Source: Janthinobacterium saanense (GTDB taxonomy: Bacteria; Pseudomonadota; Gammaproteobacteria; Burkholderiales; Burkholderiaceae_D). Taken from it: a DNA stretch of 64,000 nucleotides. The position numbers and the translations under genes were made by a program. The stretch's first letter is position 1; each line of letters opens with the position of its first letter. The notes under the pieces were generated by a model. The model ran no database searches. It was not told where the DNA came from and saw only the letters and a program-made list of their open reading frames with translations. The stretch spans positions 62,001-126,000 of the forward strand of contig NZ_JACHCI010000004.1 in assembly GCF_014200675.1 (NCBI RefSeq). Direction: 5' to 3'. Positions 1 to 9,354 of this stretch are shown piece after piece.

Positions 1-1129
1 GCAAGCGGATCATGATGGAATACATGGCCAGCATGGTCAGGATGGACAGGTTTTCATTGAAGTTCTGTACTGCAATCGAGTGGCCTGCGCTCATCAGCAC
101 GTGGCCACGATGTTGCAGCAGGGCATTCATCGGCACCACGAAGAAGCCGGACAAGGCGCCGATCAGCACCAGCATCGGATAAGCCATCCACACGCTGTGC
201 ACTTGCGTCATCAGCATGACGATCACGCCCATGGCGATGCCCAGCGGTATCACGGTCAAGGACTTGCGCAGCGGAATGAAGCGGGCCGACAGCACGGCGC
301 CCAGGGCCACGCCGATGGCGACCACGCCGACCAGGCTGGTGGCCTTGTCGAACGGCATGTTCAACGATTGCTTGGCCCATTCCAGCACGATCAGCTGCAA
401 AGTGGCGCCGGCGCCCCAGAACAGGGTGGTCACGGCCAGGGTGATCTGGCCCAGCTTGTCTTTCCATAAGATGGAATAGCAATTGGCGAAATCGGAAATC
501 AGCTTGATCGGATTGCGTTCCTGGTGCGGATACACGCAGTGGGTATCGGGAATCTTCAGGTTGGCCAGGGTCGCCAGTATGTAGGTGATCACGACCACGC
601 ACAGGGCTGCCTCGGTCTTGGTGGTCACGCCCGTATCGATCAGCGGGAAGTCGAACGACAGCAGCATGGCCGACACATGGCCGCTGACCAGCGCGCCGCC
701 CATCACGGTGCCGAGGATGATGGAGCTGACCGTCAAGCCTTCGATCCAGCCATTGGCGGCCACCAGTTTTTCCGGCGGCAGCAATTCCGTCAGGATGCCG
801 TACTTGGCTGGCGAATACACGGCCGCGCCAAAGCCGACGATGGCGTAGGCCAGCAGCGGGTGCACATGGAAGAAGACGAGGAGGCAGCCGAAGATCTTGA
901 TCATGTTGCCGATGAACATGACCTTGCCTTTTGGCATGGAGTCGGCAAAGGCGCCGACGAAAGCGGCCAGCAAGACGTAGAACAGCACGAACGACAATTT
1001 CAACAGCGGCGTGATCCACGCCGGGGAATTCATGGACACCAATAGATCGACGGCGACGAAAAAGAGGGCGGTATCAGCCAGCGAGGAAAAAAACTGCGCT
1101 GCCATGATGGTATAAAAACCACGATTCAT
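1..1129 (-). CDS. lplT: Lysophospholipid transporter LplT (3' part outside window)
   Basis: Major-facilitator membrane protein expected to flip lysophospholipids across the inner membrane. The minus-strand frame opens at the ATG at 1129 (MNRGFYTIMAAQFFSSLADT) and stays open to the left edge, about 376 residues, so the C-terminus is missing. Alternating hydrophobic helices run throughout, and the stretch around GAFADSMPKGKVM is the conserved loop between helices 2 and 3. The gene diverges from alr, a common arrangement in this family of bacteria. In most Proteobacteria lplT is followed by the acyltransferase aas; whether it is here lies outside the window. The family call is confident; the substrate is inferred from the family. 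Confidence 0.85.
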   Translation of the reverse strand, partial: MNRGFYTIMAAQFFSSLADTALFFVAVDLLVSMNSPAWITPLLKLSFVLFYVLLAAFVGAFADSMPKGKVMFIGNMIKIFGCLLVFFHVHPLLAYAIVGFGAAVYSPAKYGILTELLPPEKLVAANGWIEGLTVSSIILGTVMGGALVSGHVSAMLLSFDFPLIDTGVTTKTEAALCVVVITYILATLANLKIPDTHCVYPHQERNPIKLISDFANCYSILWKDKLGQITLAVTTLFWGAGATLQLIVLEWAKQSLNMPFDKATSLVGVVAIGVALGAVLSARFIPLRKSLTVIPLGIAMGVIVMLMTQVHSVWMAYPMLVLIGALSGFFVVPMNALLQHRGHVLMSAGHSIAVQNFNENLSILTMLAMYSIMIRL

Positions 1130-1355
1130 TCTTGAGTGCCTGAAATCTTATCTGGCTTGCTTTATACCACGAAGAAAGAACAACCTACAAGTTTGCGCCA
1201 CCCTGCGGGCGGGCCCGCCTCCTAAGCGGGACTTAATTTTTCTGCCGTAGAAAAATAGCTATAGTTATGAATATTTTGCAACTGAGGGAGTCTGTCTGGC
1301 GTGCAGCGGTCTGTCCGTTAAAATAGGCCATTATTACTTGCCGTAGAAAACGCTT

Positions 1356-2435
1356 ATGCCCAGGCCCATCGTCGCGACCATCCATCTGGATGCCATGAAA
1401 CATAACCTGGCCTGCGCCCGTGCCAGCGCCTTGGGGGCCAAAGTGTGGGCGGTGGTCAAAGCCGATGCCTATGGCCATGGCTTGCAGCGCGCCATACAGG
1501 GCTTTGCCGAGGCCGATGGCTTGGCGCTGGTGGAATTCGATTACGCGCTGCGCCTGCGCGCCTGGGGCTGGACCAAGCCGATATTGATGCTGGAAGGCTT
1601 TTTCGATGCCGAGGACTTGCTGGCCATGGCGACCCACGGCCTCAACGGCACCGTGCATAGCCTGGAACAGATCGCCCTGCTGGAGGCGGCCCGCCTGCCG
1701 GCCACCGTGGACATCCATCTGAAAATGAATACCGGCATGAACCGCCTGGGTTTTACGCCGCAAGCGGTGGGCGTAGCGTATGCGCGCCTGCGGGCAATTC
1801 CCTGGGTAGGAGAAATCACCCTGATGACGCACTTCGCCAATGCCGATGATGCCGCGCCGGCCCATCTGCCATTGGAAGAGCAGATGGAACGTTTCGAAGC
1901 GGGCGCGGCCAGCATTCCGGACCCTTTGCCGCGCAGCCTGTCGAATTCGGCCGGTCTGCTGCTGCACCAGCTTGCCAGTGACTGGGTACGGCCCGGCATC
2001 ATGTTATATGGCGGCACGCCCGGTACGACCCCCGCGCAGGACTTCGGCTTGCTTCCCACCATGACCTTGCGCAGCCGCATCATCGGCATCCAGGACATCG
2101 TGGCCGGCGAGGTGGTCGGTTATGGCAGCCGCTACGAAGCGAGCGGCCCCGTCAGGGTGGGCGTGGTGGCTTGCGGTTATGCCGATGGCTATCCGCGCCA
2201 CGCGCCTGAAGGCACGCCGGTGCTGGTCGATGGCGTGCGCACTGGCCTGATCGGCCGCGTCTCGATGGACATGCTGATAGTCGACCTGACGCAGGTGCCG
2301 GGCGCCCAGGTGGGTAGCACCGTTACCTTGTGGGGCGAGGGGATGCCGATCGATGAGGTAGCGCTTGCTGCCGGCACCATAGGCTATGAACTGATGTGTG
2401 CGCTGGCGCCGCGCGTGCCGGTAGTCGAAGCGTGA
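1356..2435 (+). CDS. alr: Alanine racemase
   Basis: PLP enzyme interconverting L- and D-alanine for peptidoglycan synthesis in the cytoplasm. It has 359 residues, normal for the family. The N-terminal barrel carries the PLP lysine K35 in VVKADAYGHG. The C-terminal beta domain carries the second catalytic base Y256 in GYGSRY, and GYADG (Y275) lies 19 residues later, the same spacing as in the Geobacillus enzyme. The ATG at 1356 has no clear Shine-Dalgarno but gives the expected N-terminus. It diverges from lplT and is followed by radA after 62 bp. Confidence 0.95.
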   Translation: MPRPIVATIHLDAMKHNLACARASALGAKVWAVVKADAYGHGLQRAIQGFAEADGLALVEFDYALRLRAWGWTKPILMLEGFFDAEDLLAMATHGLNGTVHSLEQIALLEAARLPATVDIHLKMNTGMNRLGFTPQAVGVAYARLRAIPWVGEITLMTHFANADDAAPAHLPLEEQMERFEAGAASIPDPLPRSLSNSAGLLLHQLASDWVRPGIMLYGGTPGTTPAQDFGLLPTMTLRSRIIGIQDIVAGEVVGYGSRYEASGPVRVGVVACGYADGYPRHAPEGTPVLVDGVRTGLIGRVSMDMLIVDLTQVPGAQVGSTVTLWGEGMPIDEVALAAGTIGYELMCALAPRVPVVEA

Positions 2436-2497
2436 TGTAGTACGCTATACTGTATATAAATACAGTTATCTCTATTCTTACCCGGGCACAGCACACC

Positions 2498-3874
2498 ATG
2501 GCAAAAGTCAAAACTATCTACACTTGCAGCGATTGCGGCGCCATCAGTAATAAATGGATGGGGCAGTGCACTTCCTGCAATCAATGGAACACCATGGTGG
2601 AAACCGTGCCCGAGACGGGCGGCAACAACCGCTATTCGAATCCCCAGCATATGTCGCTGGCGCAAACGGCGCCCGTGCTGTCGCTGGACGATATCGACGC
2701 CATCGACGTACCCCGTTTCGGCACCGGCATCGAAGAGTTCGACCGCGTGCTGGGCGGCGGCATGGTGGCCGGCGGGGTGGTGCTGATCGGCGGCGACCCC
2801 GGTATCGGCAAGTCGACCCTGCTGCTGCAGGCGCTGGCGAACATGTCGCACCACAAGCGCGTGCTGTATGTCAGCGGCGAGGAATCGGGCGCGCAGATCG
2901 CCCTGCGCGCCAAGCGCCTGGTGATCGACGCCAAGCAATTGAAGCTGCAGGCCGAGATCCAGCTGGAAAAAATCCTCGCCACCCTGGCCGACCTGAAGCC
3001 GGAAGTGGTGGTAATCGACTCGATCCAGACCGTGTATTCCGATGCCTTGAGTTCGGCGCCAGGTTCGGTGGCGCAAGTGCGCGAATGCGCGGCGCAATTG
3101 ACGCGCGCCGCCAAGCAGACGGGCGTGACGATTATTTTGGTGGGCCACGTAACAAAAGAAGGCGCGCTGGCCGGCCCGCGCGTGCTCGAACACATCGTCG
3201 ACACGGTGCTGTATTTCGAAGGCGACGCCCATTCCAGTTTTCGTCTGGTGCGGGCTATTAAAAACCGTTTTGGCGCCGTTAATGAGTTAGGCGTGTTCGC
3301 CATGACGGAAAAAGGCTTGAAGGGCGTGTCGAATCCGTCCGCGCTATTCCTGTCGCAGCATGATAACCAGGTGCCCGGTTCCTGCGTGATGGTGACACAG
3401 GAAGGTACGCGACCGCTGCTGGTGGAAATCCAGGCGCTGGTCGACACCAGCCATTTGCCGAACGCGCGGCGCCTGTCGGTGGGCCTGGAGCAAAACCGCC
3501 TGGCGATGCTGCTGGCCGTGGCGCACCGTCATGCGGGCATCGCTGCGTTTGACCAGGATGTGTTCATCAATGCGGTCGGCGGCGTGAAGATCACGGAACC
3601 GGCGGCCGACCTGGCGGTGTTGTTGGCGATCAATTCATCGATGCGCAACAAGCCCTTGCCGCGCGGGCTGGTGGTGTTTGGCGAAGTGGGCCTGGCCGGT
3701 GAAATCCGCCCTGCGCCGCGCGGGCAGGAGCGCTTGCGCGAAGCGGCCAAGCTGGGTTTTACCCTGGCCATGATACCGAAGTCGAACTTGCCCAAGCAGG
3801 CGATCGAGGGCATCAAGGTGATTGCCGTCGAGCGTATCGACGAGGCGTTCAACAAGCTGCGTGACCACGAGTAA
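2498..3874 (+). CDS. radA: DNA repair protein RadA
   Basis: RadA/Sms promotes branch migration of recombination intermediates. It has 458 residues. Order of domains: N-terminal C4 zinc finger (CSDCG ... CTSC, residues about 10-27), RecA-like ATPase with Walker A GGDPGIGKST (K105), the RadA-specific KNRFG motif about 250 residues in, and a Lon-protease-like C-terminal domain. The start at 2498 gives MAKVKT, typical of the family. A G+C hairpin follows the stop. Confidence 0.95.
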   Translation: MAKVKTIYTCSDCGAISNKWMGQCTSCNQWNTMVETVPETGGNNRYSNPQHMSLAQTAPVLSLDDIDAIDVPRFGTGIEEFDRVLGGGMVAGGVVLIGGDPGIGKSTLLLQALANMSHHKRVLYVSGEESGAQIALRAKRLVIDAKQLKLQAEIQLEKILATLADLKPEVVVIDSIQTVYSDALSSAPGSVAQVRECAAQLTRAAKQTGVTIILVGHVTKEGALAGPRVLEHIVDTVLYFEGDAHSSFRLVRAIKNRFGAVNELGVFAMTEKGLKGVSNPSALFLSQHDNQVPGSCVMVTQEGTRPLLVEIQALVDTSHLPNARRLSVGLEQNRLAMLLAVAHRHAGIAAFDQDVFINAVGGVKITEPAADLAVLLAINSSMRNKPLPRGLVVFGEVGLAGEIRPAPRGQERLREAAKLGFTLAMIPKSNLPKQAIEGIKVIAVERIDEAFNKLRDHE

Positions 3875-3892
3875 GCCCGCTTTGGCCGGGCT
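3874..3892 (+). terminator. Possible radA terminator
   Basis: AGCCCG and CGGGCT (6-bp arms, 7-nt loop) directly after the radA stop. The following tract is only moderately T-rich, so intrinsic termination is plausible but weak. Confidence 0.4.
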
Positions 3893-3995
3893 AAACCGGA
3901 TTTCATTTTGGAACTATAATATCGCCCGACATTTCGCGTAGCGTGTGGGCGTCGAAATACAGATGAATCGATAGAGATAAGAGAAGCGGAACACA

Positions 3996-4316
3996 GTGTC
4001 AGTAGAGCAAAGGCAGGGCGCACGCAAGATTTTACGTACCAGGGCAATGTTGGTGATGGATGGTGCGGGGCCAGTAGCGGCGCGCACCCTCGATGTCGGG
4101 CCGGGTGGCATGTCGGCCGTGGTGACAGAACCGGTACCGGCAGGCAAGGAGGGCAAGGTGCTGTTTGAATTGTTCCTTGAAGGCAAGGCGCAAATCATCG
4201 AAGCGCGCACCGCTGTGTCGCATTGCATCTTCAGTAGCGCAGGCTTCAAGGTAGGGTTGACGTTCTTGCATCTGGACATGGCGGTCATGAGCGCCATTTC
4301 CAAGTTTATGCGCTAA
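3996..4316 (+). CDS. PilZ domain protein
   Basis: Single-domain protein of 106 residues. The PilZ c-di-GMP-binding signature is visible as RKILR (R10-R14, the RxxxR part) and DVGPGG (the D/NxSxxG part, with the usual serine replaced by G). It starts with GTG at 3996, preceded by a purine-rich AGAAGCGGA. Such proteins link c-di-GMP to flagellar braking, pili or exopolysaccharide. Its neighbour is fliD, so a motility role is a reasonable inference. A TATAAT at 3915-3920 may be its -10 box. Confidence 0.8.
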   Translation: MSVEQRQGARKILRTRAMLVMDGAGPVAARTLDVGPGGMSAVVTEPVPAGKEGKVLFELFLEGKAQIIEARTAVSHCIFSSAGFKVGLTFLHLDMAVMSAISKFMR

Positions 4317-4505
4317 GATGGATGTCATCAGCGTGTAAAGACAGGTGCAATGGGTTTGCAGGGCGCAAAATACGGCTCTGTTCGCTGTTTTGATCTTTTA
4401 GCCATGCTGCATAATTGGCAATCAGAAAAGATGCGGTCATGCAGTGCACCGCGTGCCCCTTTACAGGCTATATCTGGCCATACCAGGAAATACAGGACGC
4501 CCACC

Positions 4506-5879
4506 ATGTTTAATTCCACGATCAATAGCAAGGTCTACACCAATAATACGCAGGCATCGCCATCGGCCGATGTCTACGCCAAGGTGGAGCGCCAGATGCA
4601 GTCGCAAAATACGGGCGTCGTCAAACTCAATACCACCCTGGCCAAGGATCAGGCCAAGTTTTCCGGCCTGGGCCAGCTGCAATCGGCGCTGGCCAAATTC
4701 CAGACCGTGGCCAAGAGCATGGCCGGCAGCGGCCTTGCCACCTCGGCCACGCCGGGCAAGCCGGGCGTGCTCAGCGCCACCACTACTGACAAGGCAGTCA
4801 GCGGCACTTACGAAATGAACGTCAAGCAACTGGCGCAGGGGCAAACCCTGCTCAGCGGGGCGCAGAAATCGTCCAGCGCCGCCATCGGCACGGGCGCGCC
4901 GACCCAGATCAAGATCGAACTGGGCAGCGAAGACGGCAAGCAGTTCACGGCCGGCGGCGGCAAGCTCATTGCAGTGACCATCGATAGCAGCAACAATAGC
5001 CTGGACGGCATCGCCGCCGCCCTGAAGCAGGCTGGCGTGGATGCCAGCGTGGTGAAAAATGCCGATGGTTATGCGCTGGCCATCAATGGCAAGAGCGGCG
5101 CCGACAACAGCATGCGCATCAGCGTGACGGGCGACGCCTCCATCAGCAATCTCGTGTCGTACGCGCCGGGCGCCAGCAAGGGCTTGCAGCAAACAGCCGC
5201 TGCGCAGGACGCGTTGCTCACCGTCGATGGCAAGGACATCAAGAGCGCCAGCAACACCTTGACGACGGCCGTCGAAGGCACGAGCATCGAACTGAAGTCC
5301 ACCGGCATTACCGACCTCGTCGTTGCCAAGGACAGTAGCCAGATCGCCAGCAATGTGGCCAGTTTCGTGACAGCCTACAACGAGCTCAACACCAAGCTGC
5401 AAAGCTTGCAGCAGGGCGGTCTGAAGTCGGATACTGCCTTGGGCCAGGTCAAGTCGCAAATGGAGCAGGTATTGCGCACGGCCAGCACCGGCGTGCCATC
5501 GTCGGTACTGAGCAGCGCCGGCGTTACCCTCGGCAAGAATGGCGAGCTGGTGCTGGACGAAGCCAAGCTCAAGGCGGCCGTCGCTGCCGATCCGGACGCC
5601 GTCAGCAAGCTGTTTACCAATGACGGCAAGGGCGTGGCCGACCAGTTCAATAGCAAGATCGGCGAATTGACGGGCGAGACCAGCGTGCTGCGCAAGGAGC
5701 AACTGACCGTCGGCAAGGACATCACCACCCTGACCAACAAGAAAGCCGTGCTGGCCAAGGCCCTGACGGCCCAGGCGCAGGCGCTGGTCAAGGCCTACAC
5801 GGCGCAGGAGCAGATGGGCAGCAATTCGGCCCTGCCAGGTTATACGGGCAAGAACTCTTTATTCGACTTCATGGCCTGA
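4506..5879 (+). CDS. fliD: Flagellar hook-associated protein 2 (filament cap)
   Basis: FliD caps the growing filament and directs flagellin folding outside the cell. An upstream in-frame codon at 4350 would add 52 residues that look non-coding. The ATG at 4506 (MFNSTINSKVYTN), with AGGAC before it, gives 457 residues, the usual size. An N-terminal FliD_N region is followed by a C-terminal FliD_C region with the conserved FVTAYNELN motif at about residue 286, and a heptad-rich C-terminal helix. No fliS, fliT or flagellin gene adjoins it, so this is an isolated flagellar gene; the PilZ gene lies upstream and motA 9 kb away. Confidence 0.85.
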   Translation: MFNSTINSKVYTNNTQASPSADVYAKVERQMQSQNTGVVKLNTTLAKDQAKFSGLGQLQSALAKFQTVAKSMAGSGLATSATPGKPGVLSATTTDKAVSGTYEMNVKQLAQGQTLLSGAQKSSSAAIGTGAPTQIKIELGSEDGKQFTAGGGKLIAVTIDSSNNSLDGIAAALKQAGVDASVVKNADGYALAINGKSGADNSMRISVTGDASISNLVSYAPGASKGLQQTAAAQDALLTVDGKDIKSASNTLTTAVEGTSIELKSTGITDLVVAKDSSQIASNVASFVTAYNELNTKLQSLQQGGLKSDTALGQVKSQMEQVLRTASTGVPSSVLSSAGVTLGKNGELVLDEAKLKAAVAADPDAVSKLFTNDGKGVADQFNSKIGELTGETSVLRKEQLTVGKDITTLTNKKAVLAKALTAQAQALVKAYTAQEQMGSNSALPGYTGKNSLFDFMA

Positions 5880-5894
5880 CTTCATTACCTAACT

Positions 5895-6683
5895 TCATGG
5901 CTTGAAGAAGGCCGTTGGCGAACTGCCGAAGGTTTTCTTGAACATGGCGGAAAACGCCGACTGGCTGGCATAGCCCAGCTCTTGGGCCACCTGTGACAAA
6001 GGCACGCCGCGCGCGATCATCGGGGCGGCGTGGGCCAGGCGCACTTGCTGGCGCCACTGGCCAAAACTCAATCCCAATTCCCGTTCAAACAAGCGCGCCA
6101 GGGTACGCTCCGAGGCGCCCACCACTTGCGCCCATTGCTCCAGGGTCAGGGGCGAGCCGGGTTTGTCGATCAGATTGCCGCACAGGGTTTTCAAACGCTT
6201 GTCGGTCGGCAAGGGCACGCGGATGGGGCGCGTGCTGGAACGCGACAACTCATCGAGTATCAGCTCGGCCAGCAATGCTACACGCGCCGGTTCCTGGCCA
6301 GGGTCCAGCTGTTCCAGCGAGATGATCAGCTGGCGCAGCAGATTCGACACTTCCAGCACCTGGCAATCGCGGCCGGCAAACGGTGCGCGCGCGGCAAAGA
6401 TGCACAGCGGCCGCAGCCGCGTCTTTTCCAGTATCGTCACTTCATGCTCGATCTGGGGCGGTATCCAGATAGCGCGCATGGGCGGCAGCACCCAGCTGCT
6501 GTTCAGGGCCGTGATGCGCAGCACGCCTTCGAGCGCATAGGTGACTTGGCCCCAGGGGTGGGAATGCGGCGAGAGAAATTCGTCAGCTTGCAGATCGCGC
6601 GCGATCATCGTCACGGGGATGGCGGCGCTGGGCGCCTCGCGTGGCGGGCACATGCGCGTATGGTGAAGAACAGGTACACCCAT
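5895..6683 (-). CDS. AraC-family regulator with cupin-type sensor domain
   Basis: 262 residues. An N-terminal cupin-like arm (about 15-110, with HSHPWGQ) is followed by a C-terminal pair of helix-turn-helix motifs (about 165-260; LSQVAQELGYASQSAFSAMF is the second). It diverges from the MFS exporter at 6784, an arrangement seen in NimR/NimT-type pairs where the regulator controls the transporter. Start chosen at 6683; ATG codons 10 and 25 residues further in are alternatives. The effector is unknown. Confidence 0.8.
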   Translation of the reverse strand: MGVPVLHHTRMCPPREAPSAAIPVTMIARDLQADEFLSPHSHPWGQVTYALEGVLRITALNSSWVLPPMRAIWIPPQIEHEVTILEKTRLRPLCIFAARAPFAGRDCQVLEVSNLLRQLIISLEQLDPGQEPARVALLAELILDELSRSSTRPIRVPLPTDKRLKTLCGNLIDKPGSPLTLEQWAQVVGASERTLARLFERELGLSFGQWRQQVRLAHAAPMIARGVPLSQVAQELGYASQSAFSAMFKKTFGSSPTAFFKP

Positions 6684-6783
6684 CAGTTTGACCTTAATTC
6701 GATAAATGATGTCACGCTAGTGAAAAACAGGCGATGACATTTTGCATACACTTGAGCTTTGGAAGTATAAAACAAGGTATGAC

Positions 6784-8019
6784 ATGATAACAACAACTAG
6801 CAACTCGCCAGACGGCAACTTCGCCAGCGACGCCCGCGTCATCGGCCTGGTAGGCCTGGCGCATGGCGTCTCGCATTTCTACCATTTGATCCTGGCGGCC
6901 CTGTTCGTCTGGCTCAAGTCTGCCTTCAACCTGTCGTATGCCGAACTGGGCTTGCTGATGACGGTGTTCTTCATCATCTCGGGCGTGGGTCAGGCGCTGG
7001 CCGGTTTCGTGGTCGACCGTTTCGGCGCGCGCGCCGTATTGTGTTCCGGCATCTTTTTGCTCGGTGTATCGGCGCTGGCGCTGGCGCACGCGCAAAGCTA
7101 CACGGCGCTGATGCTGGGCGCCATGCTGGCCGGCACCGGCAACAGCGTGTTCCACCCGGCCGACTACACGATACTCAACCAGCGCGTCTCGCCGGCCCGC
7201 GTGGCCTATGGTTTTTCCATGCACGGCATCAGCGGCAATATAGGCTGGGCCCTGGCGCCGCTGTTCATGACCTATGTTGCCACCCGTTATGACTGGAGAA
7301 TAGCGCTGCAGTGCGCGGCCGTGCTGCCATTTGTCGTGCTGCTGGTGCTGTTCCTGAACCGCCACGCGATCCGTCCCGAACCCCTGAAAAAAGCAGCGCC
7401 TGGCCAGAGCGCCAGCGGCGAGGGCACGCTCGATTTTCTGCGCCTGCCGGCCGTATGGATGTGTTTTGCCTTCTTCTTCATTACCGCGATTGCGCTGGGC
7501 GGTATCCAGAGTTTTGCCAGCGTGGCGCTGGTCAGGCTGTACAACATGAGCTTGCCCCTGGCCACCAGCGCCTACACGGCCTATATGCTGGCTTCGGCGG
7601 TGGGCATGGCGGCTGGTGGCGTGCTTGGGGCGCGCAGCAAGCAGCCTGACCGCAACGTGGCGATTGCCTTTTCAGTCGCAGCCGTGCTGGCCGTGTTGCT
7701 GGCGCTGGCGGTGGTGCCGGCCTGGGCCGCCGTCGTACTGATGGGCGCGATTGGTCTGACTTCCGGCGTGGCGGGGCCATCGCGCGACCTGATGATACGG
7801 GCGGCCGCGCCGAAAAACGCCACCGGCCGCGTGTATGGCGTGGTTTACTCCGGTCTCGATAGTGGCCTGGCCGTCGGTCCCTTGCTGTTTGGCGCGCTGA
7901 TGGATGGCGACCATCCCGCTCTGGTATTCGTGTTGATCGGCCTGTTCCAGGCGCTGGCGATTGCCACCGCGGTGGGTGTCGGCGGCAAGACTCGTGCCGT
8001 GGCGCTGCAAAAGGCATAA
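6784..8019 (+). CDS. MFS transporter (Fsr-like efflux)
   Basis: 411 residues and 12 predicted membrane helices. The ATG at 6784 is preferred over a TTG 42 bases upstream because the added residues are polar and unlike the family. The stretch HPADYTILNQRVSP and the following SMHGISGNIGWALAP resemble the fosmidomycin-resistance (Fsr) branch of the superfamily. The divergent AraC gene suggests inducible export of a small molecule. Substrate not predictable from sequence. Confidence 0.75.
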   Translation: MITTTSNSPDGNFASDARVIGLVGLAHGVSHFYHLILAALFVWLKSAFNLSYAELGLLMTVFFIISGVGQALAGFVVDRFGARAVLCSGIFLLGVSALALAHAQSYTALMLGAMLAGTGNSVFHPADYTILNQRVSPARVAYGFSMHGISGNIGWALAPLFMTYVATRYDWRIALQCAAVLPFVVLLVLFLNRHAIRPEPLKKAAPGQSASGEGTLDFLRLPAVWMCFAFFFITAIALGGIQSFASVALVRLYNMSLPLATSAYTAYMLASAVGMAAGGVLGARSKQPDRNVAIAFSVAAVLAVLLALAVVPAWAAVVLMGAIGLTSGVAGPSRDLMIRAAAPKNATGRVYGVVYSGLDSGLAVGPLLFGALMDGDHPALVFVLIGLFQALAIATAVGVGGKTRAVALQKA

Positions 8020-8056
8020 AATCAGGGGCATCTGAGACCACGCTGACGGAGCTGCC

Positions 8057-8551
8057 ATGACTTTTGCCACCACCGACCTGTGCGACGATTATGCTGCCAT
8101 GCTGGACGACGGCGCCCTGGCGGTGCTGCCGCCCGTGTACCGCTCGTTCGGGCAAAAGCTGCGTTTTTGCGGCCCGGCCACTACCTTGCAAGTGTTTGAA
8201 GACAATGCGCTGGTGCGCAGCACCCTGGAAACGCCAGGCCATGGTCATGTGCTGGTGATCGATGGCGGCGGCAGCTTGCGCCGGGCGCTGGTGGGCGGCC
8301 AGCTGGGCGTGCTGGCGCAAAATAACGGCTGGGCTGGCATCGTGGTCGATGGCTGTATCCGCGACTGCGACGAAATCAATGTCTGCGAGATCGGCGTGCG
8401 GGCCCTGGCCACCCATCCGCGCAAGAGCGCCAAGACGGGCGCCGGCCAGCGCGACGTGCGCGTGCAGATCAGCGGCGTGGATGTCTCGCCCGGTGACTGG
8501 ATTTATGCCGACGCTGACGGTATATTAGTGTCGCGCCAGGAACTCGATTAA
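8057..8551 (+). CDS. rraA: RraA-family protein
   Basis: 164 residues. RraA-fold proteins either bind RNase E and modulate RNA decay, or act as 4-hydroxy-4-methyl-2-oxoglutarate/oxaloacetate-cleaving aldolases. The motif running from [11 protein letters not shown] to GCIRD, with the RD pair needed for metal/substrate binding in the aldolases, is intact, so the enzyme role is as likely as the RNase E role. Its TAA overlaps the first base of the 124-bp hairpin repeat that follows. Confidence 0.85.
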   Translation: MTFATTDLCDDYAAMLDDGALAVLPPVYRSFGQKLRFCGPATTLQVFEDNALVRSTLETPGHGHVLVIDGGGSLRRALVGGQLGVLAQNNGWAGIVVDGCIRDCDEINVCEIGVRALATHPRKSAKTGAGQRDVRVQISGVDVSPGDWIYADADGILVSRQELD

Positions 8552-8674
8552 CAACGCCTATCAAAACTTACTGCGCGTCGGTATAGGCGGACTGCGATGC
8601 TCACCGTACCTGCGTACGGTTGCGCTTCTCGACCACCTCTCCCTTCCGCTCGCTACAGTTTTGTTAAGCGTTGT
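8551..8674. repeat. 124-bp long-hairpin repeat, copy A
   Basis: Terminal inverted repeats 8551-8568 and 8657-8674 match at 16 of 18 positions. A central hairpin at 8603-8620 has perfect 7-bp arms (ACCGTAC/GTACGGT) and a 4-nt loop. A second element of identical length at 58303-58426 has the hairpin at the same offset (52) and shares ACTGCGC at offset 19 and GCTCGCTAC at offset 97, while arm sequences differ in compensating pairs. It sits directly behind rraA and ahead of the end of the convergent TetR gene. Could be a mobile miniature element or an RNA 3'-end structure. Confidence 0.75.
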
Positions 8675-8691
8675 AAGACGCTAATTCATCT

Positions 8692-9330
8692 TCAGGCATA
8701 AGGCGTACCGGCCATCGCCGCCTGTACGCCGATGCTGCCCTTGTCTATCATGGACAGGAACACGGCTTGCGCCTGTTTGACCTCGTGACTTTGCCGGAAA
8801 GTCTGGTGCGCCTGTAACAGTGCCACTGTCCATGTCGCCACGACCAGACCCGCCGCCAGCTGGGCGTCTTGCTCACCCCCATCCCGTCCTGCCGACAGTG
8901 CCAGTTCACTCGCCAGCAATTGCGCGATTTCATCGCGTATGGCCCTGGCCCTGGCTTTCAGGGTTTCGCTGCCCTCTATCGTCGCGATAAAACCCTGGCT
9001 TTCACTAGAGAAACGCATGTAAGCACTGTCGTGCGCCACCAGGCTATGCGCCAGCAGGCGCAAGGCTTCGATAGGCGAAATGTCGGGATTGCGCTGGCGC
9101 AAGGCTGAGCGCAGCGCTTCACGGCCTTCTTCATCGCGGTCGAAGAACATGTCTTCCTTGCGCGGGAAGTGGTTGAACACCGTCATCCGCCCCACATCGG
9201 CCGCCGCCGCAATCTCATCGACCTTGACCTGATCGAAGCCCCGTTCGAGGAACAGCCGCGTGGCGATATTGGAGATGGCCTGGCGCGTGGCGAGGCGCTT
9301 GCGGGTGCGCAGATCGGTTGGTATTGACAT
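8692..9330 (-). CDS. TetR-family repressor
   Basis: 212 residues from the ATG at 9330 (MSIPTDLRTRKRL); longer upstream reading is not protein-like. The N-terminal HTH spans about residues 10-55, with VDEIAAAADVGRMTVFNHF as recognition region. The C-terminal ligand domain is variable. It faces the monooxygenase/efflux operon, and a 15-bp palindrome (9355-9369) lies between the two starts, so it probably represses that operon and itself. Confidence 0.85.
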   Translation of the reverse strand: MSIPTDLRTRKRLATRQAISNIATRLFLERGFDQVKVDEIAAAADVGRMTVFNHFPRKEDMFFDRDEEGREALRSALRQRNPDISPIEALRLLAHSLVAHDSAYMRFSSESQGFIATIEGSETLKARARAIRDEIAQLLASELALSAGRDGGEQDAQLAAGLVVATWTVALLQAHQTFRQSHEVKQAQAVFLSMIDKGSIGVQAAMAGTPYA

Positions 9331-9354
9331 GCGGCAGATCATAGCATATTCTAC

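Noticed and set aside
54-1019. Long open frame opposite to nothing else at the left end on the minus strand
   Set aside because: It is an Arg/His/Gln-rich shadow of the lplT frame, which is hydrophobic and continuous from 1129 to the edge.
4350-4505. Upstream extension of fliD
   Set aside because: Residues are Cys/Met-rich and unlike FliD; the ATG at 4506 matches the family start.
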